A stretch of 64,000 bases of DNA from DASVHS01 sp035468985. Its GTDB lineage: Bacteria > Acidobacteriota > Thermoanaerobaculia > Gp7-AA8. Position 1 is the first letter of the stretch, and each line of letters starts with the position of its first letter. The notes below the pieces were generated by a model. The model saw only the letters and a program-made list of their open reading frames with translations. It did not search any database and was not told where the DNA came from. Below are positions 25,400-34,445 of the stretch, piece by piece. A program made the translations under genes and the position numbers. The stretch lies in assembly GCA_035468985.1 (NCBI GenBank), contig DATISF010000033.1, positions 1-64,000 of the forward strand. The letters run 5' to 3'.

Positions 25400-25906
25400 T
25401 CAAGCCGCACCGGCGTCTTCGAGCCTCATGAGGACGCTGTTCGCCTCCGAGAGCTGAGACTCGTTGAAGACATGGACACCGGCTTGTTGTAGCAAAGCGG
25501 CCGTGACGCCAAGGCTCGAAGCCTTCGTGCCAGTGAAAGTGCCGTCGTAGATGAAGCCGGTGCCGCACGACGGGCTGCCCTCCTTGAGGACGGCAACGCG
25601 AATGCCCAGTACGCGGGCCCGCTCGAGCGCCAATTGGGCGCCCGCTATGAACTGCGTTGATACGTCGCGACCTGTCGAGTCGATGACCGCGGCATTGCCA
25701 GCGAGGACGCTGAGACCGCCGGCTCCATTGATGATCTCGGCCGGCGGGCGCGGGACCGAGAGACCGCCGGCTACTTCGGGGCAGAACGACACGACGCGGC
25801 CTTCGCGAAGCCAACGTTGCAGGATGGCGTGATCGATTAGCTTGTCGCCACCGTTGTAGCGGACAGGCTCTCCAAGCAGGCAGGCGCTGACGAGGACGGA
25901 TTGCAT
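25400..25906 (-). CDS. DUF523 family protein (integron cassette 5)
   Basis: This 168-residue protein has the DUF523 signature: V-S-A-C-L-L-G-E-P-V-R-Y-N-G near residue 7, C-P-E-V-A-G-G-L-S-V-P-R-P-P-A-E near 42 and K-E-G-S-P-S-C-G near 108. The family is small and Cys-containing with unknown biochemistry, and some homologues are fused to DUF1722. The ATG at 25906 is 11 nt downstream of the R' box GTTAGGC of the preceding attC, as expected for a cassette gene. Confidence 0.85.
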   Translation of the reverse strand: MQSVLVSACLLGEPVRYNGGDKLIDHAILQRWLREGRVVSFCPEVAGGLSVPRPPAEIINGAGGLSVLAGNAAVIDSTGRDVSTQFIAGAQLALERARVLGIRVAVLKEGSPSCGTGFIYDGTFTGTKASSLGVTAALLQQAGVHVFNESQLSEANSVLMRLEDAGAA

Positions 25907-25916
25907 GTGGTGTGCG

Positions 25917-26015
25917 GCCTAACGTTCACAGCTGAGCGGCTTCACCCGCCGCCATGAACGTGAAATGAAGAGTAACAGAGTGCGGGGCGATGTCCGCTGG
26001 AGCTGAGAGTCAGAC
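25917..26015 (-). repeat. attC recombination site (between cassettes 4 and 5)
   Basis: On the minus strand the site reads R'' GTCTGAC, L'' arm CAGCTCCAGCGGACATCG, a variable terminal stretch, the complementary L' arm GTGAAGCCGCTCAGCTG and R' GTTAGGC (25917-25923). It is 99 bp long. The L'' arm carries extra bases relative to L', which orients the site with the minus-strand cassettes. R'' deviates by one base from the usual YAAC core. Confidence 0.82.
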
Positions 26016-26025
26016 AGCCACGCGC

Positions 26026-26568
26026 TCAGGAACGCTTGGCCCATCGCGGGCGATGAACGTCCTCTTGCCGAATATATGTGATTGGCGGCGTATGTTTCTT
26101 GAAGCGCTTCCGAGCTTCCGGTCCGAGGCGTCTGAAGGCCTCTGCCGACAGGGCGACTCCGGTGCTGGCCTCCAGGCGCGCTGCCACATTGACCGTCTTG
26201 CCGAGCACGTCGTAACGACGGTCGGGTCCGGCACCAAACTCGCCGGCGGCTACAGGTCCAAAGTGAACCTTGACCACGAGGCGACAATCCCAACCCAGCT
26301 CCGCCATGAACCGATCTGCTGAATCCTTCAGATCCAGCAACGCGAGCGTGCCCCGATCAGCCTCCTCAGTCGGAAAGGCCGCCAACGTTGCGTCACCCAT
26401 GAACTTTACGACCTGGCCGCCTGCTCCGCGGATGGCGGACCCTGCCAGCTCGTAGTAGGCGTTCATGACACGCGCCACGTGCGCGTCCCCAAGCCGATCA
26501 ATCTGGGTGGTGTAGCGATTGAAACTCGTGAAGGCGACGAGGAGCGAAACTTCCGAGAAATCGGACAT
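26026..26568 (-). CDS. Nucleotidyl-cyclase-like domain protein, probably degenerate (cassette 4)
   Basis: This 180-residue single-domain protein resembles class III adenylate/guanylate cyclases: K-F-M-G-D-A-T-L-A-A-F near residue 55 (second metal Asp), V-K-V-H-F-G-P-V-A-A-G-E-F-G near 98 and D-V-L-G-K-T-V-N-V-A-A-R-L-E-A near 119. The first metal-binding Asp is absent: the motif reads L-L-V-A-F-T-S-F-N-R-Y-T where F-x-D-I-x-x-F-T is usual. Catalysis is therefore doubtful and a binding role is possible. GGAGG lies 8 nt before the ATG. The stop is 10 bp before R'' of the next attC. A leader of 148 bp with two short hairpins precedes the gene. Confidence 0.75.
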   Translation of the reverse strand: MSDFSEVSLLVAFTSFNRYTTQIDRLGDAHVARVMNAYYELAGSAIRGAGGQVVKFMGDATLAAFPTEEADRGTLALLDLKDSADRFMAELGWDCRLVVKVHFGPVAAGEFGAGPDRRYDVLGKTVNVAARLEASTGVALSAEAFRRLGPEARKRFKKHTPPITYIRQEDVHRPRWAKRS

Positions 26569-26716
26569 GAAAAGCCTCCAACAGTTTGAGGATTGTGACG
26601 TCGGCCCGAGGTCCGACAGAAACGTAGGAGCTGCGCAGGCCCGAAGTCCTGCAGTTACTCGACCGAGTTTACGTGCGGCCCGCTCAGCGCGGTAGGAAGA
26701 AGACCGTCGCTTGGCT

Positions 26717-26818
26717 GTCTAACGGTTTGCCGCTCACCGGCGCCAACCGCACGGGACACTCTAGCAAGATACGAGAACGGTGGCGCGGGCCGCGTCCGGC
26801 GCAGCGGCTGAGTTAGAC
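26717..26818 (-). repeat. attC recombination site (between cassettes 3 and 4)
   Basis: On the minus strand: R'' GTCTAAC, inner arms GCCGCTGCGCCGGACGCGG and GGCGCCGGTGAGCGGC, and R' GTTAGAC; total 102 bp. The stop codon (TAA) of the preceding cassette gene lies inside R'', a common feature of cassettes. The arms differ from the other three sites, so this cassette may have a different source. Confidence 0.85.
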
Positions 26819-27310
26819 GCCGCGGCGCCGGGGGCGAGAGCGTTGCTTCGGTGGAATCGTAGGATCACACCGTTGGCACCAGCGCTTTCCGTTCGCGATG
26901 CTGTACCCGCCTCTCGGAAGCACGATTCGTTTCCCGCACCCGTCGCATAGCGTCGGCGCAAAGGCTGGGGGCTCTATTAATTTCTCGAAATTGAACGGGT
27001 TCGTTGCATACCACGCGTACATCTCAGGTTCGAACTCCGCTCGGCACTTCGAACACTCCTTCCAGTGGCCCGCGTGCTCTTCACGATGATGAAAGGCGCA
27101 GAGAGTCTGGTGATCATGGTTCCTGTGGCAGCTGTTTCGGGCGTACGAGAATGCGACGTATTCCTTCTCGTCATCGCAAATCAGGTTGTCGCAGCATTCC
27201 GTACGGGTGAGTTCCTTCGTCGCCTCGCCACACAGGCCGCAAACGCGCAGGAGCGTGGGTCGCTCCGCGAGTTGGAGGTTCGGGCGCTTCGTGCTCTTGA
27301 GTCTCACCAT
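26813..27310 (-). CDS. Cys/His-rich, probably zinc-binding protein (cassette 3)
   Basis: This 165-residue hydrophilic protein has many paired cysteines: C-G-L-C-G near residue 24, E-C-C-D-N-L-I-C near 38, C-H-R-N-H-D-H near 61, C-A-F-H-H, C-S-K-C, C-D-G-C-G-K and C-Q-R-C near the C terminus. It could bind three or four zinc ions. The tail is Arg-rich (R-S-R-P-R-R-R-G-V). The function is unknown. The ATG at 27310 follows the R' box GTTAGAC by 4 nt, and the stop overlaps the next R''. Confidence 0.7.
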   Translation of the reverse strand: MVRLKSTKRPNLQLAERPTLLRVCGLCGEATKELTRTECCDNLICDDEKEYVAFSYARNSCHRNHDHQTLCAFHHREEHAGHWKECSKCRAEFEPEMYAWYATNPFNFEKLIEPPAFAPTLCDGCGKRIVLPRGGYSIANGKRWCQRCDPTIPPKQRSRPRRRGV

Positions 27311-27314
27311 CGGC

Positions 27315-27415
27315 GTCTAACGTTCAGAGCTGAGCGGCTTCGGCCCGTTCGATGCTCGTTGCAAGATAGCGTACCAGCGCGGCGGGTTGAAGTCCGCTCC
27401 AGCTTAGAGTTAGGC
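27315..27415 (-). repeat. attC recombination site (between cassettes 2 and 3)
   Basis: On the minus strand: R'' GCCTAAC (27409-27415), L'' AGCTGGAGCGGACTTC, L' GAAGCCGCTCAGCT and R' GTTAGAC (27315-27321); 101 bp. L'' has two bases (G and A) unpaired against L', the extrahelical bases that set strand choice. The arms nearly match those at 27709 and 25917. Confidence 0.9.
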
Positions 27416-27696
27416 GCCGCGTGCCATTCGCCGCGTGGCGCCCCAGCCCGCAAGCGCGCCGGCGACCGGCAAGCCGACCAGAAACAGAATGACGAAGATA
27501 GGGTGCCGGCGGAGTCCGCGAAGACCAGGCGAACCCCTTCCGGCCAGACGATCGCTCCCACAAAGGCCGCGACGATGAATACCGCAACGGTTGCTGGCTG
27601 CACCGCACCCGGTTTCTTCTCGCGCGAAAGAACTCCGAAAGCTACGACCCCGAACACGAGTACGCCCGATACAAAACCGATCGCTGGCAGAAGCAT
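27410..27696 (-). pseudogene. Small membrane protein gene with a frameshift (cassette 2)
   Basis: The cassette gene begins with ATG 12 nt after R' GTTAGGC and reads M-L-L-P-A-I-G-F-V-S-G-V-L-V-F-G-V-V-A-F-G-V with a second helix T-V-A-V-F-I-V-A-A-F-V-G-A-I-V. A one-base shift near 27516 is needed to continue into L-R-R-H-P-I-F-V-I-L-F-L-V-G-L-P-V-A-G-A-L-A-G-W and a TAA lying in the next R''. With one base restored it would be about 95 residues with three helices. Either the gene is inactivated or there is a sequence error at this point. No family is recognised. Confidence 0.6.
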
Positions 27697-27708
27697 GAAT
27701 TTCGTGGC

Positions 27709-27807
27709 GCCTAACGTTCCCAGCTGAGCCGCTTCGGCCCACGCGAGGAACGTGAAAGTAAGCGTATCAGACGCTGGGCCGAAGTCGGCTCCAGCGTCGA
27801 GTTATGC
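27709..27807 (-). repeat. attC recombination site (between cassettes 1 and 2)
   Basis: On the minus strand: R'' GCATAAC (27801-27807), L'' GCTGGAGCCGACTTCGGCCC, L' GGGCCGAAGCGGCTCAGC and R' GTTAGGC (27709-27715); 99 bp. Apart from the two extrahelical bases in L'' the arms pair almost perfectly. This is the best-preserved site in the array. Confidence 0.92.
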
Positions 27808-27826
27808 GGCGGCGATTCACGCCCGG

Positions 27827-28444
27827 CTACTTCTCAGAGGCGCAATACTTGCCGATTGCTGAGAAGTCCAACCCTGTTTCTGTATTTGGGATGGTGACCC
27901 TTCCGACAGTAAGGGGCACCAAGCAACGGATTGATGGACCGATGCCCATTTCGATCTCGATCGAGTACTCGAGTTGGCACTTCGCATCCTTCGATCCGAT
28001 GAGTGCATAAGTGGTTGACCCAAAGGTTGACGGGATATTGAACGTATGAGGGACGCAGGCTGAAAAATCGATTACGAAGTCAGAGGGGCTACTAATCACT
28101 CGTGCCCCAACGTAGCGATCCTGCTTCCAGGTTCGAACGATGGTCTGACTTGGTAGACGATAGATCCACTCGCCATTCTTCCTCCCGTTGACATAGTTTC
28201 CTTCCTGCTGGACCTCGCCATTTGGACCCCAAAGGATGTACTTCCCGTGGCGGGTTTCAGTCGTTCGACCAGCATCTCGTACACAGAAGTCCTCGCGCAC
28301 GGGGTAATACGGAGTCGAACGAGTCTCACGCGACGTCGGAACACGCTTCAAGGTCGTTCCTTCAGGACAAGGATGCGCAGATGCGAATTTCGGACAGAAG
28401 ATGGCCGAGATTGCCACGCAAGCTGCCATCAACGGCATTCTCAT
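27827..28444 (-). CDS. Secreted protein with MORN-like repeat (cassette 1)
   Basis: This 205-residue protein starts with a signal peptide (M-R-M-P-L-M-A-A-C-V-A-I-S-A-I-F, cleavage near A-S-A). A MORN-like stretch H-G-K-Y-I-L-W-G-P-N-G-E-V and G-N-Y-V-N-G-R-K-N-G-E-W lies near residues 70-95. Four or more cysteines in the mature part suggest disulfides. The start at 28444 is chosen for the signal peptide; longer frames run through the putative attI core. It is the cassette nearest intI, so the most recently inserted if this is the attI-proximal end. The function is unknown. Confidence 0.65.
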   Translation of the reverse strand: MRMPLMAACVAISAIFCPKFASAHPCPEGTTLKRVPTSRETRSTPYYPVREDFCVRDAGRTTETRHGKYILWGPNGEVQQEGNYVNGRKNGEWIYRLPSQTIVRTWKQDRYVGARVISSPSDFVIDFSACVPHTFNIPSTFGSTTYALIGSKDAKCQLEYSIEIEMGIGPSIRCLVPLTVGRVTIPNTETGLDFSAIGKYCASEK

Positions 28445-28472
28445 TGGAAAGCACCCTGGCAAGAACCTCGCC

Positions 28473-28666
28473 GCATAACTCTGATTATCCATCCTAATCC
28501 TATCGAGAAACGCCTGCAGCAGAGGGTGCTGAGCTGAGGTGTTCTTCTGCACGCCGGCTTGGCGGCAAGTCGCCTGAAACGCAACCGGTTGGATACAGCC
28601 GCCACGCCTCGCGTGAACACGTTATCCGTCGCAATGCCTCGCCAAAACTGACGGCGAATCTCCGAT
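28473..28666 (-). repeat. Candidate attI region between intI and cassette 1
   Basis: The segment is non-coding, lies directly 3' of intI and holds a core-site sequence GTTATGC at 28473-28479 (minus strand) where cassette 1 begins. The R'' of that cassette's own attC is the matching GCATAAC. No palindromic arms like those of attC are visible, which fits attI. A further GTTATCC on the plus strand at 28621 could be an accessory integrase-binding box. Exact limits are uncertain. Confidence 0.6.
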
Positions 28667-29653
28667 TCAAACGGTTGAATCCCGCAGGGTGTCGGCCGGA
28701 CTGACCACGCCTCTTCCCCCGGCCCGGTTCAAGACGTGGGTGTAGATCATCGTCGTCGAGACATCGCGGTGCCCCAGAAGTTCCTGCACCGTCCGGATGT
28801 CGTATCCCCGCTCCAGCAGGTGCGTGGCAAAGCAATGGCGAAACGTGTGCGGCGTGACCGGCTTGTCGATCCCCGCACCCCGCGCCGCCGAACGCACCGC
28901 GCGCTGGACCACCTGCTCGTCCAGATGATGCCGCCGCTCGATCCCGCTCCGCGGATCGATGCTCCGGCGCATGGCCGGAAAAACGTACTGCCAGGCCCAC
29001 TCCGCCGCCGCCGCCGGATACTTCCGCTCCAACGCGTGCGGCAGCCACACCGATCCGAAACCGGCAGCGAGATCCCCGGCGTGAAGCGCCCGAACCTCGT
29101 CGAGATGATCTCGAAGTGGCGCCCCCACGACCTGGGGCAGCATCGTCCTGCGATCCCGGTCACCCTTCCCTTCCCGCACCGTGACCACGGCGCGATCGAA
29201 ATCGATGTCTTTGACCCGAAGCCGAAGGCACTCCAGAAGCCGCATCCCCGTCCCATAAAGCATCGTCGCCACGATCCAGGGGAGTCCGTCGAGCCGCGTC
29301 AACACGCGGCCGACCTCCGCTCGGCTGAGGACCACCGGCAAACGCACCGGCCTCGATGACCGAACCACTTCGCCGAGATCCGGGAGCGGACTGCCCAGGA
29401 CGGTGTCATACAGAAACAGCAGCGCGGCGAGCGCCTGATTCTGCGTCGACGCGCTAGTGTTGCGATCGACCGCCAGGTGCGTCAGGAACGCATTGACTTC
29501 GGCCGTTCCCATCGTCTCGGGATGCCGTTTGCCGTGAAAGAGGATGAATCGCCGCGCCCACCCACCGTATGCCTCTTCCGTCCTGAGCGAGTCGTGTCGC
29601 GCTCGCAAACAGAAACGGACGCGATCGAGAAAGCGCGGCGGACGCTGCTCCAT
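28667..29653 (-). CDS. intI: Integron integrase (IntI-type tyrosine recombinase)
   Basis: This 328-residue recombinase would insert and excise gene cassettes at attI and attC. The N-terminal SAM-like domain (R-T-E-E-A-Y-G-G-W-A-R-R-F near residue 27) precedes the catalytic domain. The first catalytic Arg is in G-T-G-M-R-L-L-E-C-L-R-L, H-x-x-R is in T-P-H-T-F-R-H-C-F-A-T-H-L-L, and the terminal G-H-R-D-V-S-T-T-M-I-Y-T-H-V carries the His and nucleophilic Tyr. The IntI-specific patch between motifs is present (R-S-G-I-E-R-R-H-H-L-D-E near residue 228), which separates it from XerC/D. The ATG at 29653 has GAGGGA upstream. The gene begins 67 bp after topA and may depend on topA transcription; no LexA-type box is seen. 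Confidence 0.92.
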   Translation of the reverse strand: MEQRPPRFLDRVRFCLRARHDSLRTEEAYGGWARRFILFHGKRHPETMGTAEVNAFLTHLAVDRNTSASTQNQALAALLFLYDTVLGSPLPDLGEVVRSSRPVRLPVVLSRAEVGRVLTRLDGLPWIVATMLYGTGMRLLECLRLRVKDIDFDRAVVTVREGKGDRDRRTMLPQVVGAPLRDHLDEVRALHAGDLAAGFGSVWLPHALERKYPAAAAEWAWQYVFPAMRRSIDPRSGIERRHHLDEQVVQRAVRSAARGAGIDKPVTPHTFRHCFATHLLERGYDIRTVQELLGHRDVSTTMIYTHVLNRAGGRGVVSPADTLRDSTV

Positions 29654-29720
29654 CGCCCGTATCTTCCCTCGGCCGCCGCGGCGAGGAGAATTCTCTACCC
29701 GGTGTGGAGGCGACAGCCGC

Positions 29721-32156
<2,436 letters not shown>

Positions 32157-32262
32157 GCAGTGCCGCGCAAACGGCCGTCGCGAGCGCCGTTATTCCGAAG
32201 GCCTCAGGCCTCGGGCCTCAGGCGTCAGGTACAAGTCGTTTCCTTTCTGAGGCCTGAGGCCC

Positions 32263-32406
32263 AGGGAACCTCTGCACAAGTCGTCATCCTGAGTCGGCGA
32301 AGCGCGACGAAGGATCTCAGGATGCGACAACGCCTGCCATTTCGAGATCCTTCGCCCTCTTCGCGGCTCAGGATGACGTGAACAACGACTTGCGCAGAGG
32401 TTCTGT
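32263..32406. repeat. MITE-like palindromic element, copy 2
   Basis: Terminal repeats are AGGGAACCTCTGCACAAGTC and its inverse ending in GACTTGCGCAGAGGTTCT; the interior matches copy 1 in the same orientation. It abuts the stop codon of the response-regulator gene. Just upstream (32195-32262) is a run of GGCCTCAGGCC / CCTGAGGCC inverted words, another repeat. Confidence 0.85.
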
Positions 32407-33783
32407 CTAGTCCTCCTCCTCCTCATCCCCGTTCGTCGACTTGTACTTCTTGGTCTTGTTGTAGAGCGTCTTGTAGGAGATGCCGAGGATCTCGGCGGTC
32501 TTGCGGCGGTCGCCGTCGGTCATGTTGAGCGTCTCCTCGATGACGAGGCGCTCCACTTCCTCCATCGGCTGGCCCAGAGGGATGGTGATCGCATTTCGCG
32601 ACTTCCGTTTCCGGGCTCCGAGAAGTTTGTCCGGCAGGCATTCGACGCTGAGCGTGTTCGTGCGGGCCATGATGAAGGCCCGGTTGATCACGTTCCGCAG
32701 CTCGCGGACGTTGCCCTGCCACTCGTACTGCTGCAGGGCCTCAATGAACTCATTATCGATGTTCTCGACCTTCTTCTCTTCCGTCTCATTGAGCTTCTGG
32801 AGGAAGAAGTGTGCGAACAGCGGGATGTCTTCGAGCCGCTCGCGAAGCGGCGGGACCTCGATGGGAAAGACATTCAGGCGGTAGTAGAGGTCCTCGCGCA
32901 GCTTGCCGTCGACGATCGCTTTCTGCGGATCGCGATTCGAGGCGGCGATGATGCGGGCGTCGATGGTGATCTCTTCATTGCCGCCGACGCGGCGGAACTT
33001 CGACTCCTCGAGCACGCGCAGCAGCTTGACCTGGAGCTCGATCGGCATTTCCGTGATCTCGTCGAGAAACACGGTGCCGCCCTTGGCCAGCTCGAAGTAG
33101 CCCTCACGCCGCTTGATGGCGTTCGTGAACGCGCCCTTCTCGTGACCGAAGATCTCCGACTCGATCAGCGTCGGCGAGATCACACCGCAGTTGAAGGCGA
33201 CGAACGGCTTCACCTTCCGGCGCGACAGCGAATGAATCGTGTTGGCGACGACTTCCTTCCCCGATCCCGACTCGCCCACGATGAACACGTTGGCGTCGGT
33301 ATTCGCCACCATCTCGATCTCTTCGAACAGCTTCTGCATCCGCGGCGACTTGCCGACGAGATGCCCAAGCGAGCCCATCTTTTGCAGCTGACGACGAAGC
33401 TCGAGGATCTCCTGCTTCATCATCTGCTTGTCTTCGACGGTCTTGAGGATCACCTGCAGGCGCGGCAGATCCACCGGCTTGGTTACGTAATCCTCGGCAC
33501 CGACCTTCAACGCTTTGACAGCGGAGTCGACCGTGGCATGTCCGGTGAGGATCACCACGGAGACGTCGGGGTAGCTCTCCTTGATCCGATGGAGCAGGTC
33601 CAGACCGGAGCCATCGGGCAGTTTCAGATCGACGATTGCAACGTCCGGGACGAGTTTGGAGACGGCGTTCCAGCCGGCCTTGAGCGTATCCGCGACTTCC
33701 GGCTCGTACCCCCACTCTTCGACCACGTCGGCCATTCCGGCGCTCGTGGCGCGATCGTCATCAACGATGAGGACTCTTTTCAT
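32407..33783 (-). CDS. NtrC-family sigma54-dependent response regulator
   Basis: This 458-residue cytoplasmic transcription activator has a receiver domain (D-D-D near residue 9, phospho-acceptor in V-A-I-V-D-L-K-L-P near 52, K in T-K-P-V-D near 102). The AAA+ domain has Walker A G-E-S-G-S-G-K-E near 168 and Walker B G-G-T-V-F-L-D-E-I near 232. A Fis-type helix-turn-helix ends the protein (R-R-K-T-A-E-I-L-G-I-S-Y-K-T-L-Y near 430). The sigma54-contact loop reads G-A-F-T-N-A instead of G-A-F-T-G-A, which may change sigma54 dependence. The start overlaps the stop of the kinase gene by 4 bp (ATGA), so they form a two-component pair. Confidence 0.9.
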   Translation of the reverse strand: MKRVLIVDDDRATSAGMADVVEEWGYEPEVADTLKAGWNAVSKLVPDVAIVDLKLPDGSGLDLLHRIKESYPDVSVVILTGHATVDSAVKALKVGAEDYVTKPVDLPRLQVILKTVEDKQMMKQEILELRRQLQKMGSLGHLVGKSPRMQKLFEEIEMVANTDANVFIVGESGSGKEVVANTIHSLSRRKVKPFVAFNCGVISPTLIESEIFGHEKGAFTNAIKRREGYFELAKGGTVFLDEITEMPIELQVKLLRVLEESKFRRVGGNEEITIDARIIAASNRDPQKAIVDGKLREDLYYRLNVFPIEVPPLRERLEDIPLFAHFFLQKLNETEEKKVENIDNEFIEALQQYEWQGNVRELRNVINRAFIMARTNTLSVECLPDKLLGARKRKSRNAITIPLGQPMEEVERLVIEETLNMTDGDRRKTAEILGISYKTLYNKTKKYKSTNGDEEEED

Positions 33784-34445
33784 TCTTCACCCAGTGGGAG
33801 CGTTAACCGCAGGACGACCTTATCACTTTCCTCTGTGGCGTTCAGCCCGCCACCGTACGTCTCGACGATGAGACGGGCGGTGGAAAGGGACAGTTCGGGA
33901 TTGCCGAGCGGGTCCGTGTAGTAGAACTTGAATAGTTTGGTCGGTTCGAAGTCTGCCGCCTGTGGAACGCCGGCAACCGCGACCTCCAACCGGCCGGCTT
34001 CGCGCCTGATCACCGCGCGCACCGTTTCACGCGGAAACAGTTTCAACGCGCCCTCGAAGAACAGCTTGAACGCCTCGCGGATTCTCACCTCGTGCGCGAT
34101 GACGAACGCGGCCGGAGTCTTGTCCGCCACGACGTCCGCTGCCGCCGCCGCTTCGACGAAGATCGGCATGACGTCGATCGCGGTCGGCGCCTCCAGTCCC
34201 CTCGGCGGAGTGGACAACAGGAAGAACGTGTCGAAGATCCGGGCCATGCGGCGCAGCTCGAGCTCGATGGCCTTCGTGTACTCAATGATCTTCGGGTCGT
34301 CGTTGCCCGCGGTGAGGTTGCGGATCCGCACCCGGAGCAGCTCGAGATTCAGGACCGCCACGTTCAGCGGCGTCTTGAGATCGTGCGCGGTGTCGGCGCT
34401 ACGCGTGAAGTTCGCGCGAGCGAACTGTTCGAGCCACTTGTCCAT
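33780..34445 (-). CDS. Soluble histidine-kinase-like protein with degenerate ATPase domain
   Basis: This 221-residue protein lacks membrane helices. It has an H-box A-H-D-L-K-T-P-L-N near residue 20, the dimerisation helix pair (R-R-M-A-R-I-F-D-T-F-F-L-L-S) and a C-terminal half shaped like a HATPase domain (L-S-T-A-R-L-I-V-E-T-Y-G-G and V-V-L-R-L-T-L-P-L). The usual N box (N-x-x-x-N-A) and D-x-G-x-G motif are not visible, so it may be a phosphotransfer or phosphatase partner rather than an active kinase. Its start codon touches the 24-bp-arm hairpin at 34446, with no Shine-Dalgarno sequence visible. Confidence 0.7.
   Translation of the reverse strand: MDKWLEQFARANFTRSADTAHDLKTPLNVAVLNLELLRVRIRNLTAGNDDPKIIEYTKAIELELRRMARIFDTFFLLSTPPRGLEAPTAIDVMPIFVEAAAAADVVADKTPAAFVIAHEVRIREAFKLFFEGALKLFPRETVRAVIRREAGRLEVAVAGVPQAADFEPTKLFKFYYTDPLGNPELSLSTARLIVETYGGGLNATEESDKVVLRLTLPLGEE

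Larger units (their letters stand above)
22212..29720 (-). mobile_element. Integron: intI, candidate attI and gene-cassette array, flanked by topA 3'-end direct repeats
   Basis: This region of about 7.5 kb lies between the intact topA stop and the diverged copy of the topA 3' end. It contains an integron-type tyrosine recombinase (28667-29653), a candidate attI (28473-28666) and four attC sites at 27709, 27315, 26717 and 25917. These separate cassettes of one gene each, all read on the minus strand. Beyond the fifth cassette lie an IS30 remnant and small membrane-protein genes with no recognisable attC. The cassettes follow the 3' end of intI in the same direction, unlike classical integrons where intI is divergent; this is the 'reverse integron' arrangement described in Treponema. 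The integron identity is strong. Mobility of the whole block is inference. Confidence 0.85.

Noticed and set aside
28445..28552. Longer N terminus for the MORN-like cassette gene
   Set aside because: It would run through the putative attI core and lacks protein-like composition, while the ATG at 28444 starts a good signal peptide.
22212..29653. Resistance (class 1-type) integron
   Set aside because: There is no qacE/sul1 segment and no cassette resembles a known resistance gene. The VanZ-like gene is too weak a match to claim glycopeptide tolerance.
28667..29653. XerC/XerD housekeeping recombinase
   Set aside because: The catalytic domain carries the extra IntI patch (E-R-R-H-H-L-D-E) and attC sites lie next to the gene.
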